DNA of 64,000 nt from Cupriavidus sp. WGlv3 (GCF_023952475.1 NZ_JALHRX010000016.1:83549-147548), one strand, 5' to 3'. Counted from the stretch's first letter, positions 33,833-42,385 are shown. A program made the numbers and translations. Notes: generated by a model from the sequence alone, not told the origin.

Positions 33833-33847
33833 GCATAATCGGTGCCA
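33833..33847 (-). promoter_or_regulatory. Candidate sigma-54 (RpoN) promoter of the Fap-like operon
   Basis: On the minus strand TGGCACCGATTATGC matches the -24/-12 consensus (TGGCACG-N4-TTGC) at 13 of its 15 positions with the required GG-N10-GC spacing. The predicted start (33821) gives a 105-base leader. Confidence 0.6.
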
Positions 33848-33966
33848 GCGTCGTCACCCCGGGCGGCAAGTCCTTGTATTACAAGGGCCACCTGGCGTCC
33901 GGGCACGGTTCTGAGCGATGTTTTGCCGGATCAACATGGGCCCGCGCTGATGTGCCGCCGGGGACA

Positions 33967-33984
33967 TGTCACATTGCTGTGACA
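33967..33984. promoter_or_regulatory. Candidate enhancer (UAS) dyad for a sigma-54 activator
   Basis: TGTCACA-TTGC-TGTGACA is a perfect 7-4-7 dyad centred about 155 bp upstream of the predicted sigma-54 start, the usual distance for enhancer-binding proteins. The activator is not identifiable here. Confidence 0.5.
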
Positions 33985-34136
33985 GAGGCGCCCCATCGGG
34001 TTTTTGGGGTCTCTCGGGGCCAGCTTGAAAAGCCTTGGTTTTCAATGGCTTGCGGCGCCTGCTCGGGATTTGCCCTGATGTTCCGGGCGCGTATCGGCGG
34101 TGAAACATGGGGCCGGGGGTGGCGCCGCCGCCGCCC

Positions 34137-34154
34137 ATGTGGGCCGGCCCACAT
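34137..34154. repeat. Perfect 18-bp palindrome
   Basis: ATGTGGGCCGGCCCACAT lies in the 706-bp gene-free region (33717-34422) between the Fap-like operon and the GntR gene. It could be an operator for either. Besides this, the sigma-54 site and the dyad, the region shows nothing else that can be supported. Confidence 0.5.
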
Positions 34155-34320
34155 TGCCGGCTTGACGGCGCCGCTGGCGGCATGGGCAAGCGTGTGCCCT
34201 GGCCACGGCCGCCGCATCGCGCGCCAGCCGGCGCGCCGGCGTCGCAACGGAGAGGATCCGGCACAATGCGTCACCGCGCCTTGATGCAGCGCGGCGCACC
34301 GTCTCACCCGCACCAGGCCC

Positions 34321-34350
34321 TTGTCGCGAAAACCCCTCAGCGTTTATCCT
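34321..34350 (+). promoter_or_regulatory. Candidate promoter of the GntR gene
   Basis: TTGTCG and TATCCT are spaced 18 bp. Between this and the start codon the sequence becomes AT-rich, with GTCTG at 34362 and its complement CAGAC at 34393, possible half-sites for autoregulation. Confidence 0.35.
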
Positions 34351-34422
34351 CGCTAGGCCCTATGTCTGATTTAAAGTACATTAGAGGCATTACAGACTTG
34401 TCATCTCTCCACAAGGGAAACC

Positions 34423-35208
34423 ATGAGTGAAGCCGTCGTTCCCCTGTATCACCAGATTTACGTGGTGCTGCGCCAGCAGATCGTCGAAGGCCGCTTCGGC
34501 CAGGGTCCCTTGCCCGGTGAGATTGACCTCGCCAAGCAGTTCCACGCGTCGCGCGTGACCATGCGGCGCGTGTTCGACCGGCTGGTGCAGGAGGGGCTGG
34601 TGCGCCGCCACCGCGGGCTCGGCACCTTCGTCAACCCGCATCCGGTGCGCCCGGCGGCAACCGCCGGCGAGGAACGCGGCACCAGCCTGCTCGACAACAT
34701 CATCGACATGGGCCAGAAGACCTCGGTCAAGGTGATCTCGATCGATGAAGTCCATGCCACGCCCGATGTCGCCGACTCGCTGCAGATCGAGCCGGGCGAC
34801 CCGGTGGTGAAGATCGTGCGCGTGCGCCACTACCGCAACCGTCCGCTGTCGCACATCACGGTCTACCTGCCGGCGGCGCTGGGCCGCCCGATCACGCGCC
34901 AGGCGCTGGAAGAGACGCCGGTGCTGCGCCTGCTGGAAGCGGGCGGGGTCAAGCTCGGCCGCGCCAGCCAGGTGCTGTCGGCCCGGCTGGCCGACGTGGT
35001 GGTGGCGCCGCTGCTGGATGTGCCGGTCGGCGGCGCGCTGCTGGCGGTGCGGCGCGTGGTCAAGGACCAGGCCGGGCGCCCGGTGCAACTGCTGCTGGGC
35101 CAGTACCGCCCGGACCGCTACGAATACCGGATGGAACTGTCGCCGGCCGGCGTCGACAGCGCCAACGTCTGGGTCGAGAGCGAGACCCGCCCGGGCTTGC
35201 GCGATTGA
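34423..35208 (+). CDS. GntR family regulator (HutC/UTRA type)
   Basis: A 261-residue regulator: winged HTH at residues 8-70 (PLYHQIYVVLRQQIVEGRFG; ASRVTMRRVFDRLVQEGLVR; HRGLGTFV) and a UTRA ligand-binding domain in the C-terminal half (VVKIVRVRHYRNRPLSHITV; GGALLAVRRVVKDQAGRPV). It is followed on the same strand by a Bug receptor and a LeuC/LeuD-like hydro-lyase, which it probably controls in response to the transported acid or a derivative. Confidence 0.9.
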   Translation: MSEAVVPLYHQIYVVLRQQIVEGRFGQGPLPGEIDLAKQFHASRVTMRRVFDRLVQEGLVRRHRGLGTFVNPHPVRPAATAGEERGTSLLDNIIDMGQKTSVKVISIDEVHATPDVADSLQIEPGDPVVKIVRVRHYRNRPLSHITVYLPAALGRPITRQALEETPVLRLLEAGGVKLGRASQVLSARLADVVVAPLLDVPVGGALLAVRRVVKDQAGRPVQLLLGQYRPDRYEYRMELSPAGVDSANVWVESETRPGLRD

Positions 35209-35331
35209 CTCGCGAGTGACGCGCGACTGACGCCGCGGGAATTGCCCCGGGCTTGCGTTGCCGGGGGTGCGCCGGACCCGGTTCCACGCCATACTGCGCA
35301 TCCCTGATCACATCGAGCGAGGACCGCCGCC

Positions 35332-36381
35332 ATGCCTGAATTCCGTCCGTCCAGCCTGACCCGTCTGCCTTCGATTCCGCGCCGCGCCACGATGCGGCGC
35401 CTTGCCACGCTCGGCACGCTGGCCGCCTGTGCGCTGGCCCTGCCGCTGTCGGCGGCCGCGCAGGCCCAGGGCCAGCCCCAGGGGCAGCTTGCCGGCGGCA
35501 AGCCGATCCGGATCCTGGTGGGCGCGCCGGCCGGCGGCACCACCGACACGCTGGCGCGCACCATCGCCCAGGAGATGTCGCAGGAGCTGGGCCAGCCGGT
35601 GGTGGTCGAGAACCGTCCCGGCGCCGGCGGCAATATCGCCGCGGACCTGGTCGCCAAGAGCGCGCCGGACGGCAGCACGCTGCTGATGAGCTTCACCAGC
35701 CATACCATCAACGCCACGCTGTACAAGAAGCTGCCGTTCGACCCGGTGCAGGACTTCACGCCGATCACGCTGGTCGCCACCGTGCCCAGCGTGCTGGTGG
35801 CCACGCCGCGGCTGGCGGCCAACAACGTGCCCGAGCTGATCCGCCTGGCGCGCGCGGAGCCGGGCAAGCTGAACTTCGCCATCGGCTCGGTCGGCTCGTC
35901 GCTGCACATGGCCGGCGACATGTTCAAGATGATGACCGGCACCTACATCGTCAACATTCCGTACAAGGGCACCGCGCCGGCGCTGACCGACGTGCTCGCA
36001 GGCCAGTGCGACCTGATGTTCGCCAGCACCATCAACGTGCTGCCGCACGTGCGCGCGGGCAAGCTCAAGGTGCTGGGCGTGACCAGCCCCGCGCCGCTGC
36101 CGCAGTTCCCGGGCGCGGCGCCGATCGGCAATACCGTCAAGGGCTTCGAATCGAGCGCGTGGTTCGGGCTGTTCGGCCCGGCCGGCATGCCGCACGAGAC
36201 CACCCAGGCGCTGTACCAGGCCGCGCGCAAGGGGCTGGAGTCTCCCGCCGTGCGCAAGCGCCTGGAGAACGACGGCGCGCAGCCGATGGGCACCGCGCCC
36301 GACGCCTTCGCCGCGTTCGTGAAGCAGGACGTCAAGCGCTGGGCCGGCGTCGTCAAGTATTCGGGAGCGTCGTCGGAATGA
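35332..36381 (+). CDS. Bug/TctC family solute-binding protein
   Basis: A 349-residue periplasmic receptor with Bug blocks IRILVGAPAGGTTDTLARTI, VVENRPGAGGNIAADLVAKS and NIPYKGTAPALTDVLAGQ. The signal region is long: GAGGA 8 bases upstream favours ATG 35332, though ATG 35392 (RRLATLGTLAAC) would give a more usual signal peptide. Its stop overlaps the hydro-lyase gene (ATGA), so transport and metabolism are tightly coupled. The ligand is likely a hydroxy-di- or tricarboxylate, inferred from the partner enzyme. Confidence 0.92.
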   Translation: MPEFRPSSLTRLPSIPRRATMRRLATLGTLAACALALPLSAAAQAQGQPQGQLAGGKPIRILVGAPAGGTTDTLARTIAQEMSQELGQPVVVENRPGAGGNIAADLVAKSAPDGSTLLMSFTSHTINATLYKKLPFDPVQDFTPITLVATVPSVLVATPRLAANNVPELIRLARAEPGKLNFAIGSVGSSLHMAGDMFKMMTGTYIVNIPYKGTAPALTDVLAGQCDLMFASTINVLPHVRAGKLKVLGVTSPAPLPQFPGAAPIGNTVKGFESSAWFGLFGPAGMPHETTQALYQAARKGLESPAVRKRLENDGAQPMGTAPDAFAAFVKQDVKRWAGVVKYSGASSE

Positions 36382-37664
36382 GTCCCCTGCCCGCCACGCT
36401 CGCGCAGAAGCTGGTGGCACGCGCCGCCGGGCTGGCCCATGCCGAGCCCGGCACCGTGGTGATCTGCCAGGTCGATCTGGCGATGTCGCACGACTCCAGC
36501 GGCCCGCGCCGCGTGGCGCCGCTGCTGCAGGAGCTGGGCACCGGGGTCTGGGACCCGTCGCGCTATGTGGTGGTGACCGACCATTTCGTGCCCGGCGGCG
36601 ACGCCCAGGCCGAGTCGATCCTGCGCTTCACGCGCGACTGGACGCGCCAGGCGGGCGCGCACTTCATCGACGCCGAAGGCATCTGCCACGTGGTGCTGCC
36701 CGAGCGCGGCCATGTGCTGCCGGGCCGCCTGATCGTCGGCGGCGACAGCCACAGCCCCACGGGGGGCGCCTTTGGCGCGTACATGTTCGGCGTGGGCGCG
36801 ACCGAGATGGCCGGCGTGCTCGCCACCGGCGAGATCTGGCTGCGGGTGCCCGACACCATCCGGCTGCAATGGGACGGGCAGCTCGCGCCCGGGGTGTGCG
36901 CCAAGGACATGATGCTGTTCCTGTGCGCCACGCTGGGCATGGGCGGCGGGCGCTACCAGGCGCTCGAATACACCGGCAGCGCCGTCACCGCGCTGCCGAT
37001 GCAGGAGCGCATGACGCTCACCAACATGAGCACGGAGCTCGGCGCGCAGACCGGGCTGGTCGCGCCCGATGCGGTCACGCTGGACTGGCTGGCACAGGCC
37101 GGCGTGCCGGCGCAGACGCTGGCCGCCATCGACCTGGACCACTGGCGCAGCGATGCCGGCGCGCCGGTGCTGGCCACGCACCGCTTCGACGCCGCCGCGC
37201 TGGCGCCGCAGGTGGCCGCGCCGCACTCGCCCGCCAACAGCGCGCCGGTCGACCAGGCCGCCGGCGAGCCGGTGCAGATCGCCTACCTGGGCGCCTGCAC
37301 CGGCGCCAAGCTGGAAGACCTGCGCATGGCCGCGCGCGTGCTGCGCGGGCGCCGCGTCGCCGCCGGCGTAACGCTGCAGGTGGCGCCGGCCTCGCGCCGC
37401 GACCAGCTGCAGGCCGAGCAGGAAGGCACGCTCGGCATCCTCGCCGATGCCGGCGCGATGCTGCTGCCCAATGCCTGCGGCGCGTGCGCGGGCTATGGCG
37501 CGGCGCGCTTCCCGGCGGGCAGCCGCGCGATTGCCTCGACCGCGCGCAATTTCCCGGGCCGCATGGGCGACGCCGGCAGCGCGGTGTGGCTCGGCTCGCC
37601 GATGACGGTGGCCGCCAGCGCCGTCACCGGCCGCATCACCGATCCGCGCACGCTGCTGGAGTAA
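36378..37664 (+). CDS. Aconitase/LeuC family hydro-lyase, large subunit
   Basis: A 428-residue aconitase-superfamily large subunit. VGGDSHSPTGGAFGAYMFGV is the hallmark GDSH segment. The [4Fe-4S] ligands are one Cys in LGACTGAKLEDL and a C-x2-C in NACGACAGYG. GACTGAK replaces the GSCTN of true LeuC, so this is a divergent subgroup such as 2,3-dimethylmalate- or other hydroxyacid dehydratases rather than the leucine enzyme. It pairs with the LeuD-like gene 48 bases downstream and follows a Bug receptor; together they suggest catabolism of a branched or substituted malate-type acid. Confidence 0.85.
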   Translation: MSPLPATLAQKLVARAAGLAHAEPGTVVICQVDLAMSHDSSGPRRVAPLLQELGTGVWDPSRYVVVTDHFVPGGDAQAESILRFTRDWTRQAGAHFIDAEGICHVVLPERGHVLPGRLIVGGDSHSPTGGAFGAYMFGVGATEMAGVLATGEIWLRVPDTIRLQWDGQLAPGVCAKDMMLFLCATLGMGGGRYQALEYTGSAVTALPMQERMTLTNMSTELGAQTGLVAPDAVTLDWLAQAGVPAQTLAAIDLDHWRSDAGAPVLATHRFDAAALAPQVAAPHSPANSAPVDQAAGEPVQIAYLGACTGAKLEDLRMAARVLRGRRVAAGVTLQVAPASRRDQLQAEQEGTLGILADAGAMLLPNACGACAGYGAARFPAGSRAIASTARNFPGRMGDAGSAVWLGSPMTVAASAVTGRITDPRTLLE

Positions 37665-37712
37665 CGCGCGGCCCCCACCTCGTGCCCGCCGCCGGCGGGA
37701 CAGACTTCCCGC

Positions 37713-38234
37713 ATGACCTCAGTCCTCGCCCCCGCCCCTGCCGGCCGCCTCTGGCGCTTCGGCGACAACATCGACACCGATGCCATGGCCCCCGCCGTGC
37801 TGATGAAAGCGCCGCTGCCGGTGCTGGCCCGGCATTGCCTGGCCTCGGTGCGCCCCGAGTTTCCCGGCAGCGTGCGTCCCGGCGACGTGCTGGTGGCCGG
37901 CGCCAACTTCGGCATCGGCTCCTCGCGCGAGCAGGCGCCGCAGGCGCTGCGCGAACTGGGCGTGGGCGCGGTGGTGGCGCAATCGTTCGGCGGGCTGTTC
38001 TATCGCAATGCCATCAACCTGGGCCTGCCGGTGCTGGTCTGCGCCGACACCAGCCGGCTGGTCGACGGCGCGCACGCGGTGCTGGACCTGGATACCGCGC
38101 AGTTGCGGCTGGACGACGGCAGCGTGGCGGCGTGCGAGCCGATTCCGGCGTTCCTGCGCGCGATCCTGGCCGCCGGCGGGCTGGTGCCGCACCTGAAGGC
38201 GCGCCTGGCACGCGAACGCGCCCGCCAGGACTGA
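37713..38234 (+). CDS. LeuD-like hydro-lyase, small subunit
   Basis: A 173-residue swivelling-domain subunit. DNIDTDAMAPAVLMKAPLPV corresponds to the family N-terminus and VAGANFGIGSSREQAPQALR to the substrate-binding loop; canonical LeuD has GCGSSREHAPWAL, so Ile replaces Cys and Gln replaces His. The length equals that of stand-alone archaeal-type small subunits. It forms the dehydratase together with the large subunit just upstream. Confidence 0.87.
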   Translation: MTSVLAPAPAGRLWRFGDNIDTDAMAPAVLMKAPLPVLARHCLASVRPEFPGSVRPGDVLVAGANFGIGSSREQAPQALRELGVGAVVAQSFGGLFYRNAINLGLPVLVCADTSRLVDGAHAVLDLDTAQLRLDDGSVAACEPIPAFLRAILAAGGLVPHLKARLARERARQD

Positions 38235-38249
38235 AGGCGGCGCAGCCGC

Positions 38250-38936
38250 TCAGGCCGCGGGCGGGGTGCGCAGCAGCGCCAGCGCCTCTTCGTCGCTGGT
38301 CTGGCTGAAATCGAGGTAGAACGCCCCCACTGCGCCGAAGCTGGGCGGCGTGTTCAGGCAGATCACCTCGTCGGCGGCCGCGGCCAGGCTGGCCAGCCCG
38401 TCCTGCGAGCCCACCGGGGTGGCCGCGATCACGCGCGCCGCGCCGGCCATGCGCACCCCTTCGAGCGCCGCGCGCATGGTGGCGCCGGTGGCCACGCCAT
38501 CATCGACCACGATCACCACGCGTCCGGCACGGGCCGGCACCGGCTTGCCGCCGCGGTAGCGCTGCTGACGCCGGGCGATCTCGTCGAGCTGGCGCCCGCG
38601 CTCGGCATCGAAGCTGCCGCTGTCGACAGCGCGCCGTGCCCAGGGATCGTCATTGACCACCGTGTGCGGTCCGCCGCCGCCGGCATCGCCCTCCACCACC
38701 GCGCCCAGCGCCAGCTCCGGGTAGCCCAGCGCGCCGATCTTGCGCACCAGCAGCACGTCCAGCTGCCCGTCCAGCGCGCGCGCCACCTCGAATGCCACCG
38801 GCACGCCGCCGCGCGGCAACGCCAGCACCAGCGGCGGCTGGCCCAGCTGCGCGGCGCCAAAGCCCAGTCCGGCCAGGTGACGGCCGAGATATTGGCCCGC
38901 CTCGCGGCGGTCGGCAAAGCACGGGGGCAGGGACAT
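38250..38936 (-). CDS. Phosphoribosyltransferase-domain protein
   Basis: A 228-residue type I PRTase-fold protein. The PRPP loop is VVIVVDDGVATGATMRAALE (about residues 130-149). The N-terminal LVLALPRGGVPVAFEVARAL and LLVRKIGALGYPELALGAVV are typical of the stand-alone predicted PRTase family often found near stress or dienelactone-hydrolase genes. The start is the ATG preceding SLPPCFADR. It is convergent with the LeuD-like gene, 15 bases apart. The substrate is unknown. Confidence 0.85.
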   Translation of the reverse strand: MSLPPCFADRREAGQYLGRHLAGLGFGAAQLGQPPLVLALPRGGVPVAFEVARALDGQLDVLLVRKIGALGYPELALGAVVEGDAGGGGPHTVVNDDPWARRAVDSGSFDAERGRQLDEIARRQQRYRGGKPVPARAGRVVIVVDDGVATGATMRAALEGVRMAGAARVIAATPVGSQDGLASLAAAADEVICLNTPPSFGAVGAFYLDFSQTSDEEALALLRTPPAA

Positions 38937-39201
38937 GGCGGTTTCCGGGGAGGAGGGGGACGGCCAGCGCAGGCGGTCCCTCCGCCAAATATAGACCCTG
39001 GCGCTGCCCGCGGCGGCGGCCCGCAGGCCACTTCCAGGGCGAGCCGGCGCGATCCGGCGCCATTGGGCGCGCTCATGCAACAGTGTGTTGAGCCTGTGGT
39101 GGCTGACTCCGCCGCAGTGCAGCATTACGATGGCTGCTGGCGCTGACAACGCCGGACCGACATTGCCGGACAGGCCGCCGTGCCCGCCCCGGCCCGATCG
39201 C

Positions 39202-39402
39202 ATGAGCCCTGACATGACTACGCCCTCCCCCGCCCGCGCCGCCACGGCGCATTCCCCAGCCGACGCCACGGCGGACGTTTCCCCGCTCGCCGCCCCCGAC
39301 ATTCCGTTCGGTTCGCTCGAAGCCGCCGCGATGGCCGAGCTGCCCTACACCTTCCGCCCGGCCGGCACCTGCACCCGCTACTACAACGAATTCTTCGGCT
39401 GA
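39202..39402 (+). CDS. Small hypothetical protein
   Basis: A 66-codon ORF whose last 40 codons show the strong G/C third-position bias of real genes here and end FRPAGTCTRYYNEFFG. It overlaps the convergent LysR gene by 22 bases. There is no clear ribosome-binding site; ATG 39214 and 39085 are alternative starts. No family or function recognised. Confidence 0.4.
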   Translation: MSPDMTTPSPARAATAHSPADATADVSPLAAPDIPFGSLEAAAMAELPYTFRPAGTCTRYYNEFFG

Positions 39403-40280
39403 AGCCCGGGCGGTGCGCCCGCCGCCATCACGGTCTCGCACAACGCGGCCAGCCGCGCCGCCATGTCGCGTGCTGCGGCCGGCAGGTCCGGCTGCGCGTG
39501 CAGGCTCAGTTCGACATCCGGCACCGCGGCTGGCCAGCCCTGCTCCAGCACGGTGTGATGCGCCGTGGCCAGCCGCCGCGGCAGCAGCGTCACACCCAGG
39601 CCATCGGCCACCGCCGCCAGGATGCTGGCCAGGCTGGCGCTGACAAAGGCCACGCGCCAGCGCCGGCCGCCGGCGTCGAGTGCGTGCGTCATCTCGCCGC
39701 GGTACAGGCCGCCCACCGGGAACGCCACCAGCGGCACCGGGTCGCGTGCCACCGCCGGACGGCTGCGGCTGTCGATCCAGCACAGCGGCTCGGGCCAGCT
39801 GGCCAGCCCCTGCGCCTGGCCGGTGCGCTGCTTGACCAGCACCAGGTCCAGCTCGCGGTCCTGGAAGCGCTGCCACAGTTCGTGGCTCATGCCGCTGGTC
39901 ACCTCCAGCCGCATGCCCGGCCAGTCATCGGCAAACCCGGCCAGCACCGGTGTCAGCGGCCGCGCGGCAAAGTCCTCGGGCACACCCAGCCGGATCTCGC
40001 CCTGGCCGGCACTCTGGCGCAGTTGCCCGACCGCCTCCGCCATCAACTGCTGCAGCCGGCGCGCATACCCCAGCAGGCGCTCGCCTTCGGGCGTGGTGGT
40101 GACATAGCGCCCGCCGCGGTCCAGCAGCACGCAGCCCAGTTGCTCCTCCAGCCGGCGCACCTGCTGGCTGACGGTCGACTGGGTCAGGTGCACGCGTTGC
40201 GCGGCACGGGTAAAGCTGCCGCTCTCGGCGACGGCGACAAAGCTCTGCAGCAGCACGGGGTCGAGACGGGGGTCCTGCAT
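39381..40280 (-). CDS. LysR family transcriptional regulator
   Basis: A 299-residue LysR regulator. HTH: LDPVLLQSFVAVAESGSFTR, AAQRVHLTQSTVSQQVRRLE, GCVLLDRGGRYVTTTPEG. The effector domain includes IRLGVPEDFAARPLTPVLAG and ADGLGVTLLPRRLA, a pattern seen in the LrhA/HexA-like branch. It is divergent from a deaminase-MFS transporter pair, its likely target. The start ATG precedes QDPRLDP. Confidence 0.92.
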   Translation of the reverse strand: MQDPRLDPVLLQSFVAVAESGSFTRAAQRVHLTQSTVSQQVRRLEEQLGCVLLDRGGRYVTTTPEGERLLGYARRLQQLMAEAVGQLRQSAGQGEIRLGVPEDFAARPLTPVLAGFADDWPGMRLEVTSGMSHELWQRFQDRELDLVLVKQRTGQAQGLASWPEPLCWIDSRSRPAVARDPVPLVAFPVGGLYRGEMTHALDAGGRRWRVAFVSASLASILAAVADGLGVTLLPRRLATAHHTVLEQGWPAAVPDVELSLHAQPDLPAAARDMAARLAALCETVMAAGAPPGLQPKNSL

Positions 40281-40457
40281 GGCGGCGTATCCATTGGTTT
40301 TTCCACTGCCGGCGATTTCATCATTTAATTTCCCAATTACCAAGCGCCGGCGTAGAGTTTCGGCACGATGCCCCGGCCTGCGGTCCGGGCGCCATCGCCC
40401 CGACTCCACGCACCATGCCGCGTTGCACGCGAGCATGTACCCACTTTTCTGCCAACC

Positions 40458-40916
40458 ATGACCACTCACCAGGAATTCATGCGCGAGGCGGTGCGCCTCG
40501 CGGTGGCCAACCGTGACCGCGGCGCGCGGCCGTTCGGCGCCGTGCTGGTGCTCGACGGCGAAACCGTCGCCACCGGCGTCAACGATATCGTCCACAGCCA
40601 CGACCCCACCACCCATGCCGAGATGGAGGCGGTGCGCGCCGCCGCGCGCAAGCTGGGCCGGCCCGATCTGCGCGGAAGCGTGGTCTATGCCAGCGGCCAT
40701 CCGTGCCCGATGTGCCTGGCGGCGATGACCATGGCCGGGGTGCAGGCGGTCTACTACGCCTTCGACAACCACGATGCCGCGCCCTACGGCATGTCGAGCG
40801 AGGCCGCCTACCAGGCGCTGCGCCTGCCGCTCGACCCGCCACCGCTGCCGCTGACGCGGGTGCCGGTCGACCTCTCCGCCGCGCAGCTCTACGGCATGCG
40901 CCCGCGCCGTGGCTGA
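40458..40916 (+). CDS. Nucleoside/guanine deaminase (CMP/dCMP deaminase fold)
   Basis: A 152-residue zinc deaminase. HAE in PTTHAEMEAV (about residues 53-55) and PCPMC (about 83-87) supply the zinc ligands and catalytic Glu. Length and the AVYYAFDNHDAAPYG-type segment fit the GuaD/guanine deaminase group rather than TadA. It probably salvages or degrades purine or related bases. The start is the ATG preceding TTHQEF; a following transporter gene overlaps its end by 8 bases. Confidence 0.87.
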   Translation: MTTHQEFMREAVRLAVANRDRGARPFGAVLVLDGETVATGVNDIVHSHDPTTHAEMEAVRAAARKLGRPDLRGSVVYASGHPCPMCLAAMTMAGVQAVYYAFDNHDAAPYGMSSEAAYQALRLPLDPPPLPLTRVPVDLSAAQLYGMRPRRG

Positions 40917-42177
40917 AGGCGCGCGCCCGGTGCGGCCCCAGCCGCCACGCTGGCTGGTGCTGGCGGCCGTGGCCGGCATCGGCCTGAACCTGCGGCCGTT
41001 CCTGACCGCGGTCGGGCCGCTGGCGCCCGCCATCCGCGGCGGCACCGGCCTGAGCTACCAGGGCATGGCGTGGCTGACGCTGCTGCCAATGCTGCTGATG
41101 GGAGTGGGCGCATTCTTCGGCCCGGCCATCCGCGCGCGGCTGGGCGCACGCACCGCGGTACTGGGCGCGCTGGCCCTGCTTGGCGCCGGCTGCGCGCTGC
41201 GGCTGGGCGTGGCCGGCGGGACCTGGCTGCTCGCCTCGGCGGCGCTGTGCGGGCTGGGCGTGGCGGTGGTGCAGGCGGCGTGCCCGGGGCTGGTCAAGCA
41301 GGAATTCCCGGCGCGCGTGGCGCCGGTGATGGGACTGTATTCGGCCGCGCTGATGGGCGGCGGCGCGCTGGGCGCGCAGCTGTCGCCCTATGTGACCGAG
41401 CTGGCCGGCAGCTGGCGCGAGGCGCTGGCGCTGTGGGCCGTGCCCGCGCTGGCGGCGCTGGCACTGGCGTGGGTGGCGCTGCCGCGCGGCCCGGCCCGCC
41501 AGCTGGCATTGGCCGCGGCCGCGCCGGCTGGCCCGCCGGCCATCGCCACCGGCAAGACCCGCGCGCTGCTGGGGCGCCCACGCACCTGGCTGCTGATGAT
41601 CAGCTTCGGCGTGATGAACGGCGGCTATGCCTCGCTGGTGGCGTGGCTGGCGCCGTTCTACCAGAGCCACGGCTGGAGCGCGCCGGCCAGCGGCTCGCTG
41701 GTGGCGCTGATGGCCGTGGCGCAGGCCGCCGCGGCGCTGCTGCTGCCGGCACTGGCGGCGCGCAGCCTGGACCGGCGCGCCTGGATGGCGCTGGCGCTGG
41801 CGATGCAGGTCGCCGGCTTCGCCGGGCTGGCGCTGTGGCCGGACGCCGCGCCGCACGCCTGGGCCGTGATCGGCGGCGCCGGCCTCGGCGGCTGCTTTGC
41901 GCTGTACCTGGTGGTGGCGCTGGACCACCTGCCCGACGCCGACAGCGCCGGTGCGCTGAGCGCGGTGATGCAGGGCGGTGGCTTCCTGCTGGCATCGCTG
42001 GCGCCATGGATCACCGCCATGCTGCAGGCGCGCACCGGCAGCTTCGCCGCGGGCTGGTGGTACCACCTGGCGTGCGCGGCGGTGGTCGGCGTGCTGACCA
42101 TGCGGCTGGACCCGGCGCGCTACGGCGCGTCCTTTGCGTTGCCGGCGCCCGCCGGCTGCGCGCGACAGGCGGGATGA
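40909..42177 (+). CDS. MFS transporter, CynX/NimT type
   Basis: A 422-residue inner-membrane major facilitator with 12 predicted helices. The opening LVLAAVAGIGLNLRPFLTAV with GPLAPAI is typical of the cyanate/2-nitroimidazole transporter (CynX/NimT) group. The start is GTG 40909, overlapping the deaminase stop, which indicates coupling. It may import or export the base handled by the deaminase; this pairing is the only clue to its substrate. Confidence 0.88.
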   Translation: MAEGARPVRPQPPRWLVLAAVAGIGLNLRPFLTAVGPLAPAIRGGTGLSYQGMAWLTLLPMLLMGVGAFFGPAIRARLGARTAVLGALALLGAGCALRLGVAGGTWLLASAALCGLGVAVVQAACPGLVKQEFPARVAPVMGLYSAALMGGGALGAQLSPYVTELAGSWREALALWAVPALAALALAWVALPRGPARQLALAAAAPAGPPAIATGKTRALLGRPRTWLLMISFGVMNGGYASLVAWLAPFYQSHGWSAPASGSLVALMAVAQAAAALLLPALAARSLDRRAWMALALAMQVAGFAGLALWPDAAPHAWAVIGGAGLGGCFALYLVVALDHLPDADSAGALSAVMQGGGFLLASLAPWITAMLQARTGSFAAGWWYHLACAAVVGVLTMRLDPARYGASFALPAPAGCARQAG

Positions 42178-42247
42178 AACCAGCCCGGCCACGCTGACGG
42201 CGCGCGGCTGATACCAGTCTGGTCGTCAGCCGGCGCAAGCTTCCGCG

Positions 42248-42385
42248 TCAGCGGGCCGGCGCGGCCTCGACCACGGCCGTGGCATCCGCCGGCGCCGGCT
42301 CCTGCGGCAGTGCGAACAATGCCGCGGCGGGCGGCGACAGGCCCTGCAACCATTGCAGGGCAAGCACGATAAGCATGACCGGCAT
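42248..42385 (-). CDS. Small hydrophobic peptide with strong ribosome-binding site
   Basis: A 45-residue ORF with GGAAGGAGG just upstream of its ATG. The N-terminal half (VMLIVLALQWLQGLSP, then AAALFALP) is hydrophobic, the C-terminal half Ala/Pro/Glu-rich. It looks like a small membrane or exported peptide. No homolog recognised. Confidence 0.45.
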   Translation of the reverse strand: MPVMLIVLALQWLQGLSPPAAALFALPQEPAPADATAVVEAAPAR

